A stretch of DNA of 64,000 nucleotides, taken from contig NZ_AUCF01000009.1 of NCBI RefSeq assembly GCF_000429625.1, positions 186,001-250,000 on the forward strand. Direction: 5' to 3'. The first letter of the stretch is position 1, and every line of letters begins with the position of its first letter. The notes beneath the pieces are model-generated. The model made no database searches, was not told the DNA's origin, and saw only the letters and a list, made by a program, of their open reading frames with translations. The DNA is from Azospirillum halopraeferens DSM 3675. Its GTDB lineage: Bacteria; Pseudomonadota; Alphaproteobacteria; Azospirillales; Azospirillaceae. The position numbers and the translations under genes are program-made. Below are positions 33,500 to 41,537 of this stretch, one piece after another.

Positions 33500-34648
33500 A
33501 TGACCGCCATACCCCCGCGAATCGTGTTCACGAATGACAAGGGCGGCGTCGGGAAGAGCACGCTCGCCCAGGTCTGTTACTCCTACGTTTCAGAAATGTT
33601 TTCCGGAGCGCGGGCGATCGAGTTCGATCAGGAGCCGTATCTTCAGCGTCTGTTCCCCGGTCTGCCGGTCACCTGTGTGCCGCCGGCCGGTGACGGCGGG
33701 GAGGACGACGCGATCTGGCAGGAGTTTTATGGCGCCCTCACGGCCGGAACCCCGCTGGTGGCCGATTTCGGCGCACAGACGTGGGGCCGATTCGCTGCCC
33801 GGGCGGAACGGCGCCGGCCGGCTGCAGAAGCGCCGTGCGCGGCGACGGCGATCGTCGTTCCGGTCACCGCCGATCCGCGTGCCTTCGCCGGTGCCCTGCG
33901 CATCGTTCGGCAGGCGCCGACGCTTCTGCCGGGCGCACGTCTGTGGCTTCTTGCCTGCGACAAGGACGGTGCGATAGCGCTGGCGCGGAACGCAGCGCGC
34001 TGCGGTGAGCTGGTCAGCGAGGCGCAGGCCGCCGGCGCCCGGTTCCGCCGGGTCCGGGTGATGGATCGGACGGCCTATCCGCTGCTCTCCATGCTCGATC
34101 TGAGCATCGAGGACATTTGCCGGATGGAGGCCCCCGAAGTGGCGGCGCGCACGGGCCTGCCCGCCGTTCATTCCGGCCGGACGATTGCCTCCCTGCGGGA
34201 TTGGATGCACGGCGTCACCACCGTCCTGGCGGAGATCGTCAACGACACGGTCATGCGAGGATCCGCTCCACAGGACGCCGGCGCTGCGGACTTCGACGAG
34301 GACGCCTATTTGCGCCGGTATCCCGACGTCGCGGAAGCGGTGCGCCGGGGCATGTTCGCCAGCGGCCATGATCACTACCGGGAGCACGGCCGGAGCGAAG
34401 GCCGGGAGGCGACGCTGCGGGCAAAGGGGGTGCAGGGCGCCTGCGGTCCGGCTCGCGGCCCCGCCCCGGCGCAGGCTGCCGGCAGCGCCCCACCCGTCCG
34501 GCAGATCTTCGACGAACAGGCCTATCTGGTGGACAATCCCGATGTCGCACGGGCGGTTGCGGCCGGTGAGTTTCCGTCCGGGTATGCCCATTACGTCAGC
34601 CACGGCCGCCAGGAGGGTCGGCCAGCCGTTCTGCGTCCCGCCGGCTGA
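33500..34648 (+). CDS. ParA/MinD-like ATPase with two C-terminal PDVAxAV...HGxxEGR repeats
   Basis: A 382-residue protein from the ATG at 33500. The deviant Walker A motif DKGGVGKST (residues 13-21) with the upstream lysine is diagnostic of ParA/MinD ATPases. [14 protein letters not shown] is the Walker B-like segment, and LLACDKDG is conserved in all three family members of this window. Residues about 263-300 and 334-372 are two copies of a repeat, FDEDAYLRRYPDVAEAV... and FDEQAYLVDNPDVARAV..., each ending in HG-x-x-EGR. No ParB gene or chromosome-partition context is present. It may position glycan machinery in the cell, as BcsQ does for cellulose (analogy only). Confidence 0.83.
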   Translation: MTAIPPRIVFTNDKGGVGKSTLAQVCYSYVSEMFSGARAIEFDQEPYLQRLFPGLPVTCVPPAGDGGEDDAIWQEFYGALTAGTPLVADFGAQTWGRFAARAERRRPAAEAPCAATAIVVPVTADPRAFAGALRIVRQAPTLLPGARLWLLACDKDGAIALARNAARCGELVSEAQAAGARFRRVRVMDRTAYPLLSMLDLSIEDICRMEAPEVAARTGLPAVHSGRTIASLRDWMHGVTTVLAEIVNDTVMRGSAPQDAGAADFDEDAYLRRYPDVAEAVRRGMFASGHDHYREHGRSEGREATLRAKGVQGACGPARGPAPAQAAGSAPPVRQIFDEQAYLVDNPDVARAVAAGEFPSGYAHYVSHGRQEGRPAVLRPAG

Positions 34649-34661
34649 CCGCTCCGTCGGG

Positions 34662-35897
34662 TCAATCCGATTCGGATGCGCGGAGCAGGGTGAGCAGGGC
34701 CGCTGTGGTTGCCGCAGCGCCGGCCCCGTCGGGAATCCGGATCTGTCGGCTGCCGTCTCCGGGGGCGGCACCCTGGTCCGGCTCGCCCGGCAGGGGCAGG
34801 AAGGCCGCCCGCCGGTTCTGGCGCAGAGCGGCAAAGCCGAAGACATCGAGGACGCCGAAGTAGGCATCGGCGAATTCGGTCAGAGCGACCGCATCGTGTG
34901 TTCCGAATCCGAGATCGCGCACGGTCTTGAGCCAGCGGAACCGCCCCATGGCCGCGCGACCCTGCCCGCCGCAGAGATTGAGGACGCAGACAACGGTGCC
35001 GGGATGCCGCCGCGCCGCCTCCTTCAGAATTGGCAGCCATGACTCCAGGCCGTTGCGGACCTCGCCGGTGTCGTCCTCCGGCAGGCTGACGGCCAGGATG
35101 CGGCGAAAATCGGCGGCGCCCATGCGCAGGAACATCTGCGCCGTCCGGCGGGATCCCGAAGGGATGTCGTAACGGATCATCCAGGCATGTGCCGGCGTCG
35201 GAATGAATCCGTCCGGCGCCGGACGCCCCAGGTCGATGACCGGATGGCCCGCCCGCAGCGCCCGGTTCAACTCCTCGTCCGTGGCCAGCAGATCGAGACT
35301 CAATCCAAGATCCCGCGCACTCCAATCGATGGACACGTCCTTGATGTAGTGGGTGGCGAAGATCATCTCGACCAGACGGTTCACGCACTCGGCCCGGGCA
35401 CACCCCGGCCCGGACTGGATGAAGACGTTCAGCGTGGTCTGCCGGGCCCATTCCAGACCGATGGCGGGCGACCCGGCCAGTGCCGGATCGCTTTCCCAGG
35501 TCATGCTGACATGCTGCCAGCGATGCAGCGGTTCGCTGGTTTGCAGCCGGTGCTGCCACAGCAGGAAGCGGCGCAGTGTCACCTGCGGGGTCGCCGCGCC
35601 CACCCGGACGATCAGGGACCGCTGGCTCCGACTGCCGTTGCGGCGGGCCCGCAGAACCGGACGCATCGGCACCGGCGCCCCCGCCGGAGGTGCGATGCCC
35701 GACGCCGTGGGGTTGGCCAGGGCCGCCTGCCGATCGGGCAGGGTGTCGGGTGGCCAGCCCGGCACGATGGTGATCCCGGCGGGGGGCACCGATCCGGCAT
35801 CACCCGCCGGCGGAGCCTCCGCGGTCAGGTGCGCCATGGTTCTGAGCCAGCGGCGGGTGGCGCCGGCGATGCGGCGGCGCAGGGGCGAGACGGTCAT
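34662..35897 (-). CDS. Protein of unknown function, glycosyltransferase-like context
   Basis: About 411 residues from MTVSPLRRRIAGATRRWL at 35897, whose ATG overlaps the previous stop as ATGA. The N-terminal 100 residues are proline/arginine-rich and look disordered. The rest is a globular alpha/beta domain with VCVLNLCGGQGRAAMGRFRW and HDAVALTEFADAYFGVLDVFGFAAL, a pattern like the end of a GT-B nucleotide-sugar site, but I cannot assign a family. There is no membrane segment or signal peptide. Coupled translation with the HxR-motif protein upstream implies a joint role, perhaps as a glycosyltransferase pair. Confidence 0.65.
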   Translation of the reverse strand: MTVSPLRRRIAGATRRWLRTMAHLTAEAPPAGDAGSVPPAGITIVPGWPPDTLPDRQAALANPTASGIAPPAGAPVPMRPVLRARRNGSRSQRSLIVRVGAATPQVTLRRFLLWQHRLQTSEPLHRWQHVSMTWESDPALAGSPAIGLEWARQTTLNVFIQSGPGCARAECVNRLVEMIFATHYIKDVSIDWSARDLGLSLDLLATDEELNRALRAGHPVIDLGRPAPDGFIPTPAHAWMIRYDIPSGSRRTAQMFLRMGAADFRRILAVSLPEDDTGEVRNGLESWLPILKEAARRHPGTVVCVLNLCGGQGRAAMGRFRWLKTVRDLGFGTHDAVALTEFADAYFGVLDVFGFAALRQNRRAAFLPLPGEPDQGAAPGDGSRQIRIPDGAGAAATTAALLTLLRASESD

Positions 35898-36997
35898 ACG
35901 GCGTCCTGCTGCGGGGCGGTGGGAAAACCGGAGCATCCCGGTTCCTGCACGACGGGCGCCGCGTCGCCGTGGCCGGCGAACTGGCGCGCCCGATCCCCGG
36001 TGGTGTCCTTCAGGACCCCGTGGGCGTCCGAGAAGAGGGACCACAGGTCGTTCCGGTCCGGGGCGGGCCAGTGCAGGACCTGATTGGGCAGGCCGAAATG
36101 ATAGCGCGGGGTGCCGACGTCCAGGAAGATGTAGTTCGCCGCGCCCGCCTCGATGTGGGTGATGACGTAGGGCAGTGTGGAGAAGGTTGCCATCGCCGAG
36201 AAACCGCTCGACGATCCCATGAACAGGTCGCTTGCCATCATCAGCGCCAACTCGTGCGCCAGGCCCAGCCCCTCACGGCGCGGCACCCACACGTTCGGCC
36301 GGTTGGCCAGCGCGAAGTCCCACTCGTCATACCCTCCCATGAGCATGAACAGCGCATCGGGGCGCTCCCGCTGAGCCCGGTCCAGGAACGCCCGCCACTC
36401 GGCCAGAGGGGCATTGCGGTGGAACTGGTTGGGATGCGCCGTGTACAGGGTGTTGCGGATGTGGACGGCGACGACGAAGCGGCCGGCAAACCGGTCGGCC
36501 AGTGTCCGGCCGGCCCACGCACCGAAACCGCGCGGTGGTCCGAGCCGCGGTATCGAGCCGTGTGCGCGGTAATGCTCGTCGATCCGCCGATGGGTCGAGA
36601 AGTCCAGTGCGCCGCGGAAATGGTCATCGTAAGACGGCCAGGCCGGCCGCCCCAGGCGCCAGCCGGCCATCAGGGCGAACTGGAAGTTGTCCCGATCATG
36701 GAACACCCGAACCGTGCGCAACAACGGGTTGATGTAAAGCGCCGGCATGAGGCTGTTGAGGTGGGTGATGTAGTTGGCCGAGGTGATGTGAGGCTGATAC
36801 TTGTTGGCCGGCTTGTAGCGATCGACCATCACCAGATGGTCGACGGCGCCGATCCAGTTCTCGCGGGCCAGAACCAACTGGTTGACCTGCCAGGTGATGG
36901 TGTCCCCCAGGGCATAGGGAGCGTAGGAGAAGTCGAGAATGCCAACGGCCACGGACGCGGGTTGGGTCAGCAGGCGGCGGCGCAGCAGTGCGGGCAT
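35894..36997 (-). CDS. GT-B glycosyltransferase-like protein with HxR (fucosyltransferase-like) motif
   Basis: About 367 residues from MPALLRRRLLTQPAS at 36997; a start at 37039 is possible but lacks a ribosome site. FVVAVHIRNTLYTAH contains the HxR motif that binds the GDP-fucose phosphates in GT11/GT23/O-fucosyltransferase-type enzymes. MMASDLFMGSSSGFSAMA matches the acidic/serine nucleotide-binding loop of the same fold. GDP-fucose genes (gmd, fcl) lie at the right end of the window, so fucosyl transfer is a reasonable guess. The family assignment is by motif only. It is coupled by ATGA to the unknown gene 34662-35897. Confidence 0.68.
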   Translation of the reverse strand: MPALLRRRLLTQPASVAVGILDFSYAPYALGDTITWQVNQLVLARENWIGAVDHLVMVDRYKPANKYQPHITSANYITHLNSLMPALYINPLLRTVRVFHDRDNFQFALMAGWRLGRPAWPSYDDHFRGALDFSTHRRIDEHYRAHGSIPRLGPPRGFGAWAGRTLADRFAGRFVVAVHIRNTLYTAHPNQFHRNAPLAEWRAFLDRAQRERPDALFMLMGGYDEWDFALANRPNVWVPRREGLGLAHELALMMASDLFMGSSSGFSAMATFSTLPYVITHIEAGAANYIFLDVGTPRYHFGLPNQVLHWPAPDRNDLWSLFSDAHGVLKDTTGDRARQFAGHGDAAPVVQEPGCSGFPTAPQQDAV

Positions 36998-37064
36998 GGA
37001 GCATTCCGTGTCAACCGGTCGGCACGTGATCCCTTCCATCGAGTGCCGACCGTGAAACCCGACA

Positions 37065-37086
37065 GATCAATGCTCCGGCATTGATC
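37065..37086 (-). terminator. Short perfect hairpin downstream of the ankyrin-glycosyltransferase gene
   Basis: GATCAATGC (37065-37073) and GCATTGATC (37078-37086) form a 9-bp perfect stem with a TCCG tetraloop. It lies 41 bases after the stop of the gene at 37128 on the minus strand; the following minus-strand sequence TGTCGGGTTTC has only a short T-run. It is a weak terminator candidate between two minus-strand transcription units. Confidence 0.4.
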
Positions 37087-37127
37087 GGGACAGTGCTATC
37101 GGATGTCTCCCGGGGACGGGGCCGCTA

Positions 37128-39830
37128 TCAGCCGCCCGCCGGCCCCGAACGGCCGGGGATGGCGCCGGCCAACCTGCCGGCCGCCGAACGGATGCCCGAG
37201 GCGACGGCTGCGGACAGGAAACCGGTCCAGGATTTGCCGCTCTCGCGGCGGCGGCGGCGCAACCACCACCATCCCAGCGGCACGGCGATGTCCCAGTGCC
37301 GGGGCGTGCGCGCGACCACCGCCAGAAGCTGGGTGCCGAGGACGCTGAGGACGGCGGGGGTCCGGCGCCACATGCGCAGCAGGTCGCGGTTCTCCGGAGC
37401 CTTCAGGGCGTCGGCGATGGCCAGCAGCACGGGGTTCTGCCGCGCCGGATTGTGCATTCCGGCGTCGGAGTATCCGCCGGGGTTGGCGCGAATGATGGCC
37501 AATGTTTCCGGGACGGCAATGACACCGTAACGGAAAGCGATGGCATAATAGGTGAACCAGTCGGAATGCCATTCCTGGTCCGGACGGAAGCCGCCACAGG
37601 CCAGCATGGCGTCCAGCTTGGCCACGATGGCGTTGCTGGTCATCCACATGTAACCGCGGCGCTTGAAGCGATCCAACAGGGCGGAGGGAGGGAGCGGGAT
37701 GAAGCCCGCAACGTCACGGCAGCCGAACTGGTCGGGGGAGTTGGCCGACCAATCGGACACCTCGCCGTTCGTCTGGTGGATCACCAGATGCGAGAAGCAC
37801 ATGGCTTCCTGCGGGTTGCGCTCCAGCACCGCCATGGAGCGGTTCAGGAACTCCGGCAACAGGCGGTCGTCGGCGGCCGCGCAGACGATGTACTCGCTCT
37901 TCGCCTCGTGCAGCAGTTTGTTGATCGAATAGGTCAGACCGCGATTGCGGCGGTTCTCGATGATGCGGATCTGAGGATAGCAGCGGGCGAACATCCGGAT
38001 GACGTCCAGGCTGCGGTCGCTCGAGCCGTCGTCGAGGACCAGCACCTCGTCGGCGGGCCTGGTCTGGCCGCACGCACCTTGCAGCGACAGCGGCAGGAAA
38101 TGCTGATGGTTGTAGTTGGGCATCAGGATCGCGACCGTGCGCCGGGGGTACGCAGACGGCTCCGCCATGGCCGCGACGGCGCGCGGATCGGGCGCCGCCG
38201 CATCGGGCAATTCGGAAACGATCTCGATCACCGACCGCACGAAATCCGCGTGCCCCGGAAACAGGGCGCCGTTCGCCGCGCGCTTCAGCAGGACGGCATC
38301 CGGCGCCATCGCGGCGTGCAGGCGTTCGATGCGACTGAAATCCCCCACCCTGGCCGCTTCGGTGGCCTCGACCTCGTACAGCAGGCGTGCGGTGTCGGTC
38401 TGACCGTTGGCGGCGGCGGCCAGGGCCGCATCGCCCTGGCCGCCGGAACCGTTTTCCAGCAGGTAGCGCACGGTGGCCACATGGCCGCCGGCTGCCGCGG
38501 CGCGCAGCGGTGCGAAGCCGTGGGCGAAGATGTCGCCACCGAAGCGGTGGATCACTTCAAGCGCAGCGGTATGACCCTTCGACGCCGCGAGGATGGCGGC
38601 GGCGTTGTCGTCGACGCGAACGTTGGCGCCGCCTTTCTGGATGAGCGCCTGTGCGATGACGGCGTGCCCGTGTTCGGCGGCGACGAGGAAGGCGCGGTTG
38701 ATCCGGCCATGGTCGGCCGCCCCGGAGGCGAGGATGTCGAGCACGCGAGCCATCTCGTTGGCACGGACCGCGTCGTCCAGCCCGGCAACCGCCCCGAGGC
38801 GGACGAGAAACTCCGCGATCCGATCCTGGCCGCAGCTTTTCGCAGCGCCGACGCCGACACCGGCAATGGCCACCAGATCGATCCCGCACTCCTTCAGGAC
38901 CATGATGATCGGCATGTGGCCGTTGGCGGCGGCCGTGTTCAGGAGCGTCATCTGAATCCGCCCGGTCAGCGCGGGATCGACGCCATGGAGCGAGCGCAGG
39001 ACCGCGGCATGGCCGTGCGCGGCGGCGGCGATCATTGCGGCACCCCCGGCATAGCCGGGGGCGGCGCCGTGTCCCAGCAGGGTCTGCACCAGCCCCGGCC
39101 GGCCGAAACGGGCCGCTTCGACCAGCAGGGCCGACGCGAGATCCGGAACGATCGACAGCCCGGCCTTCAGTACGGCGGCCACCGGCTCGGCGCTGTCCCC
39201 GGCAATGGCCGGCTGCAGCGCGGCGGCAATCAGATCGGCGCGGATGCCCGGCCAGGCCAGCAGCGCTGCCGTGCGCTGCGCATCGCCGGACGCGATCCGC
39301 GCGTTCAACGGGCCGCGCAGCAGCATCGCCATGGTCGCAGCACCGGCCCCGTCCGGTGTCGTGCCGGCAAGCGCCGTGCGGACCGACGCTTCCGACGGCA
39401 TGGGAGCCCCGTTGCCGATCATGAACTCGACGATGTCGAAGGCGCCTTCCGCCAGCGCCACCGACAGGGCGGAATCGGCGGCGACCGGGTTGCCGGCGAT
39501 CAGATCCCGCATCCGGTCGGTGTCGCCGGTGCGCGCGGCGTTGAGGATGGCGGCACCCTCCGCCGCCGGTGCATCCGGAGCGGCGCTTCCCTGGCGGGAG
39601 AACGGAACCACGTTCGCCGTCGCCGCGTCGTCGGAAGCGACGGCCGCCGCCGCGGATGTCCGGGACTCCTGCAGCCATTCCAGCGGCAGGGCCACGCCGA
39701 CGCCGGGCAGTTCCCCGGCCCAGTCGGGGTCCGTGGCATCACCGTGGTTGTTCGCAGGCGGCGGGACGTCCGCGAACCACTCCGCCGGGTTGGGCGTGTC
39801 CGACAAGGGAAGAGTGGCGATCTCCGGCAT
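37128..39830 (-). CDS. Large ankyrin-repeat/GT2 glycosyltransferase fusion (ankyrin N-terminal)
   Basis: A 900-residue protein from MPEIATLPLSDTPNPAEWF at 39830, with GGAACG five bases upstream. After a disordered Pro/Ala-rich leader, residues about 92-555 are a long array of ankyrin-type repeats (GHAAVLRSLHGVDPAL, GHAVIAQALIQKGGANVR, GHVATVRYLLENG). The GT-A domain starts near residue 565 (RRTVAILMPNYNHQHFLP), with DDGSSDRSLDVI and the metal motif AAADDRLLPEF intact. The C-terminal part matches the paralogue at 18832. It is the longest member of the ankyrin-glycosyltransferase family here. It stands alone as a transcription unit with its own AT-rich leader. Confidence 0.87.
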   Translation of the reverse strand: MPEIATLPLSDTPNPAEWFADVPPPANNHGDATDPDWAGELPGVGVALPLEWLQESRTSAAAAVASDDAATANVVPFSRQGSAAPDAPAAEGAAILNAARTGDTDRMRDLIAGNPVAADSALSVALAEGAFDIVEFMIGNGAPMPSEASVRTALAGTTPDGAGAATMAMLLRGPLNARIASGDAQRTAALLAWPGIRADLIAAALQPAIAGDSAEPVAAVLKAGLSIVPDLASALLVEAARFGRPGLVQTLLGHGAAPGYAGGAAMIAAAAHGHAAVLRSLHGVDPALTGRIQMTLLNTAAANGHMPIIMVLKECGIDLVAIAGVGVGAAKSCGQDRIAEFLVRLGAVAGLDDAVRANEMARVLDILASGAADHGRINRAFLVAAEHGHAVIAQALIQKGGANVRVDDNAAAILAASKGHTAALEVIHRFGGDIFAHGFAPLRAAAAGGHVATVRYLLENGSGGQGDAALAAAANGQTDTARLLYEVEATEAARVGDFSRIERLHAAMAPDAVLLKRAANGALFPGHADFVRSVIEIVSELPDAAAPDPRAVAAMAEPSAYPRRTVAILMPNYNHQHFLPLSLQGACGQTRPADEVLVLDDGSSDRSLDVIRMFARCYPQIRIIENRRNRGLTYSINKLLHEAKSEYIVCAAADDRLLPEFLNRSMAVLERNPQEAMCFSHLVIHQTNGEVSDWSANSPDQFGCRDVAGFIPLPPSALLDRFKRRGYMWMTSNAIVAKLDAMLACGGFRPDQEWHSDWFTYYAIAFRYGVIAVPETLAIIRANPGGYSDAGMHNPARQNPVLLAIADALKAPENRDLLRMWRRTPAVLSVLGTQLLAVVARTPRHWDIAVPLGWWWLRRRRRESGKSWTGFLSAAVASGIRSAAGRLAGAIPGRSGPAGG

Positions 39831-39866
39831 GGAAGCGTTCCGAATCGTCGTTACGATGGTGGTTCG

Positions 39867-39896
39867 GCTTTTTTTTGAGCAGGCGACAAAAAAAGC
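39867..39896 (-). other. A/T-stem hairpin in the ankyrin-glycosyltransferase leader
   Basis: A run of eight T (39869-39876) and a run of seven A (39888-39894) flanked by GC on both sides can pair as a 9-bp stem with an 11-13 base loop. It lies 36-66 bases upstream of the start codon at 39830, in the predicted 5' untranslated region. Homopolymer tracts this long stand out in this GC-rich window. Confidence 0.35.
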
Positions 39897-39923
39897 GCCG
39901 TTCCGGTTCCGGGATAGGAAAGA

Positions 39924-39951
39924 AACGTACCAGAGAAGAGTAGATTTTCAA
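39924..39951 (-). promoter_or_regulatory. Candidate promoter for the large ankyrin-glycosyltransferase gene
   Basis: On the minus strand TTGAAA (39951-39946) is followed after 16 bases by TACGTT (39929-39924). The 238-base gap 39831-40068 holds no gene and is one of the most AT-rich stretches of the window, as expected of a promoter region. The match is moderate. Confidence 0.35.
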
Positions 39952-40068
39952 AGCAATTTGACGAATATACCCGCACATTGATAGAAAAATTCTAAGAATC
40001 GCCACCAAAAGTCGTCTTTGCCCACTTCACCCCCGGTCAGTGCCAACCATGGGGTGCCGCGCCTGCGA

Positions 40069-41349
40069 TCATGCGTATGTATTGAGATAATGTTGCACGG
40101 CTTCGATGTCCGACTCCGACACCGTCACACCGATGTGTGGCGGCGGTGACAGGAATGCACCGGCGAGCCGGTACCGTCGCGTTCCGCCGCCGGCGATCAC
40201 GGCGTCGATCAACCGATCTTCCGCTGCGGTCGCTGAAGACGGTGGCGGGGGCGGAGGCGGAGGCGGGGGAGGAGGCATCCACAGCGACCGGGAAAACAGC
40301 GGGCGCAAGCCGGCACCGGCGGCGCCCAGCGCCGCGGCGAGGCGTCGGTGGAGCGGCGGCACGGCCGGCGTCGGGACGGCGGCTTCGGCCGCGGGGGGTG
40401 ACGCGGACGGCGGCGGCGCGTGCAGGTGGCGCCAGTAGCTCCACAGGCTGTCCACCATGGCCCGCCCGTTGACGCCCTGAAGGCGCTGGCTGACCATGAA
40501 CTGAACCACCGGCCCGCTCAGATACGGTGCGATGTACTGCAGGTGGATGAGGTCGAGGATCTGGCTCATCTCCTCCGGCGTTCGCCCCGGCTCCCCGCCG
40601 ACGCGGGACACCGCGTCCAGCAGGAGGCCGCGGTAGGCCAGGTACTCGCGCACCAGGCCTTCCGGCGACAGGGCGAGCCATTCCAGCGGATGCCAGTTGT
40701 CGTACGAGATGAATCGCTCGATGTTGCGGCCGTGGTAGAACAGCGGCAACCGTGCGCTCTTGCCGGCGACGACGCTGAGAAGCCCGGTAAGCTGTTCACG
40801 CGCCATGATGCTGTCCACGCCCAGCGCGGTGGCGAACGCCTCGCGCACCACATCGGTCCGGTGGACGCCGTAGGTCAGCGCTTCATAGCGGCGCATCATC
40901 TCCCATACCCGGCCCAACGGGGTGGGACCGGCGATCGACGGGCTGGAGTAGGTGATCTCGGTGATCCGGAATTCGCCGTCGATCTCTTCAAAATTGAAGT
41001 ACCAGCCGTGCGCCACCGTGTAATCGCGGTTGGCCGCCAGGAACCGGGCGCATTCCACGGCCGCATCGGGAAACAGGATGTCGTCGTCGGCGCACATTAC
41101 GCAGAATTCGGTCGATACCCGCCGGTAGCCGTCGGCAAACTTGGTGAACGGCGGCATCTCCGACGGGTAACAGAGATGGCGGATTCGCAAGCCGGTGGCG
41201 GCCACCGTTGCCGCGTTTTGCTGTAGGGCGGGCTCCTTGCTCGAGTCGAGCACCAGAACCTCGTAAGCAAAACCGTATCTGTCCAGATAATTAACCAAAC
41301 GGCGCAAGAGATCCGGGCGATTGTACGTCGGAATGATAAGCGTCAGCAT
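40069..41349 (-). CDS. Glycosyltransferase (GT-A-like) with C-terminal polyproline tract
   Basis: A 426-residue protein. The N-terminal 250 residues match the glycosyltransferase part of the fusion at 31620: MLTLIIPTYNRPDLLRRLV, VLDSS, FTKFADGYRRVSTEFC, CADDD, then YDNWHPLEWL. A helical region follows. The C-terminal third is low complexity, with PPPPSASPPAAEAA and a run of twelve prolines (residues 359-370), then a short globular end. It could be a stand-alone member of the family whose partner domain has been replaced by a flexible linker. Donor and acceptor unknown. Confidence 0.85.
   Translation of the reverse strand: MLTLIIPTYNRPDLLRRLVNYLDRYGFAYEVLVLDSSKEPALQQNAATVAATGLRIRHLCYPSEMPPFTKFADGYRRVSTEFCVMCADDDILFPDAAVECARFLAANRDYTVAHGWYFNFEEIDGEFRITEITYSSPSIAGPTPLGRVWEMMRRYEALTYGVHRTDVVREAFATALGVDSIMAREQLTGLLSVVAGKSARLPLFYHGRNIERFISYDNWHPLEWLALSPEGLVREYLAYRGLLLDAVSRVGGEPGRTPEEMSQILDLIHLQYIAPYLSGPVVQFMVSQRLQGVNGRAMVDSLWSYWRHLHAPPPSASPPAAEAAVPTPAVPPLHRRLAAALGAAGAGLRPLFSRSLWMPPPPPPPPPPPPSSATAAEDRLIDAVIAGGGTRRYRLAGAFLSPPPHIGVTVSESDIEAVQHYLNTYA
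40240..40275. repeat. GGCGGA-type simple repeat encoding twelve prolines
   Basis: Thirty-six bases of GGN codon complements (mostly GGC, GGA and GGG on the plus strand) encode an uninterrupted proline run in the gene at 40069-41349. Slippage by multiples of three would change tract length without breaking the frame. Confidence 0.8.
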
Positions 41350-41406
41350 GCCGGATCAACCGCTCGCGGAAAGGGAGGAAAAAGGGAAGGGGGCGAAACA
41401 CGACGC

Positions 41407-41435
41407 ACTATCCATACGCATGGGACGGCAAGCAA
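41407..41435 (-). promoter_or_regulatory. Weak candidate promoter for the glycosyltransferase at 40069-41349
   Basis: TTGCTT (41435-41430) and GATAGT (41412-41407) on the minus strand are 17 bases apart, 7 of 12 consensus matches, in the 188-base divergent gap 41350-41537. The gap holds no gene. The plus-strand gene at 41538 has a GGAG ribosome site, but I see no clear promoter for it. Confidence 0.25.
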
Positions 41436-41537
41436 GACTTTTGGCGGGGAGGATATGACGTTCGCACTTGCGCGACCCTGATGATTCCTTCAGGCTCCGC
41501 TCACCGCCGGCCAGAGGGATGCGGATGAGGAGAGCCC

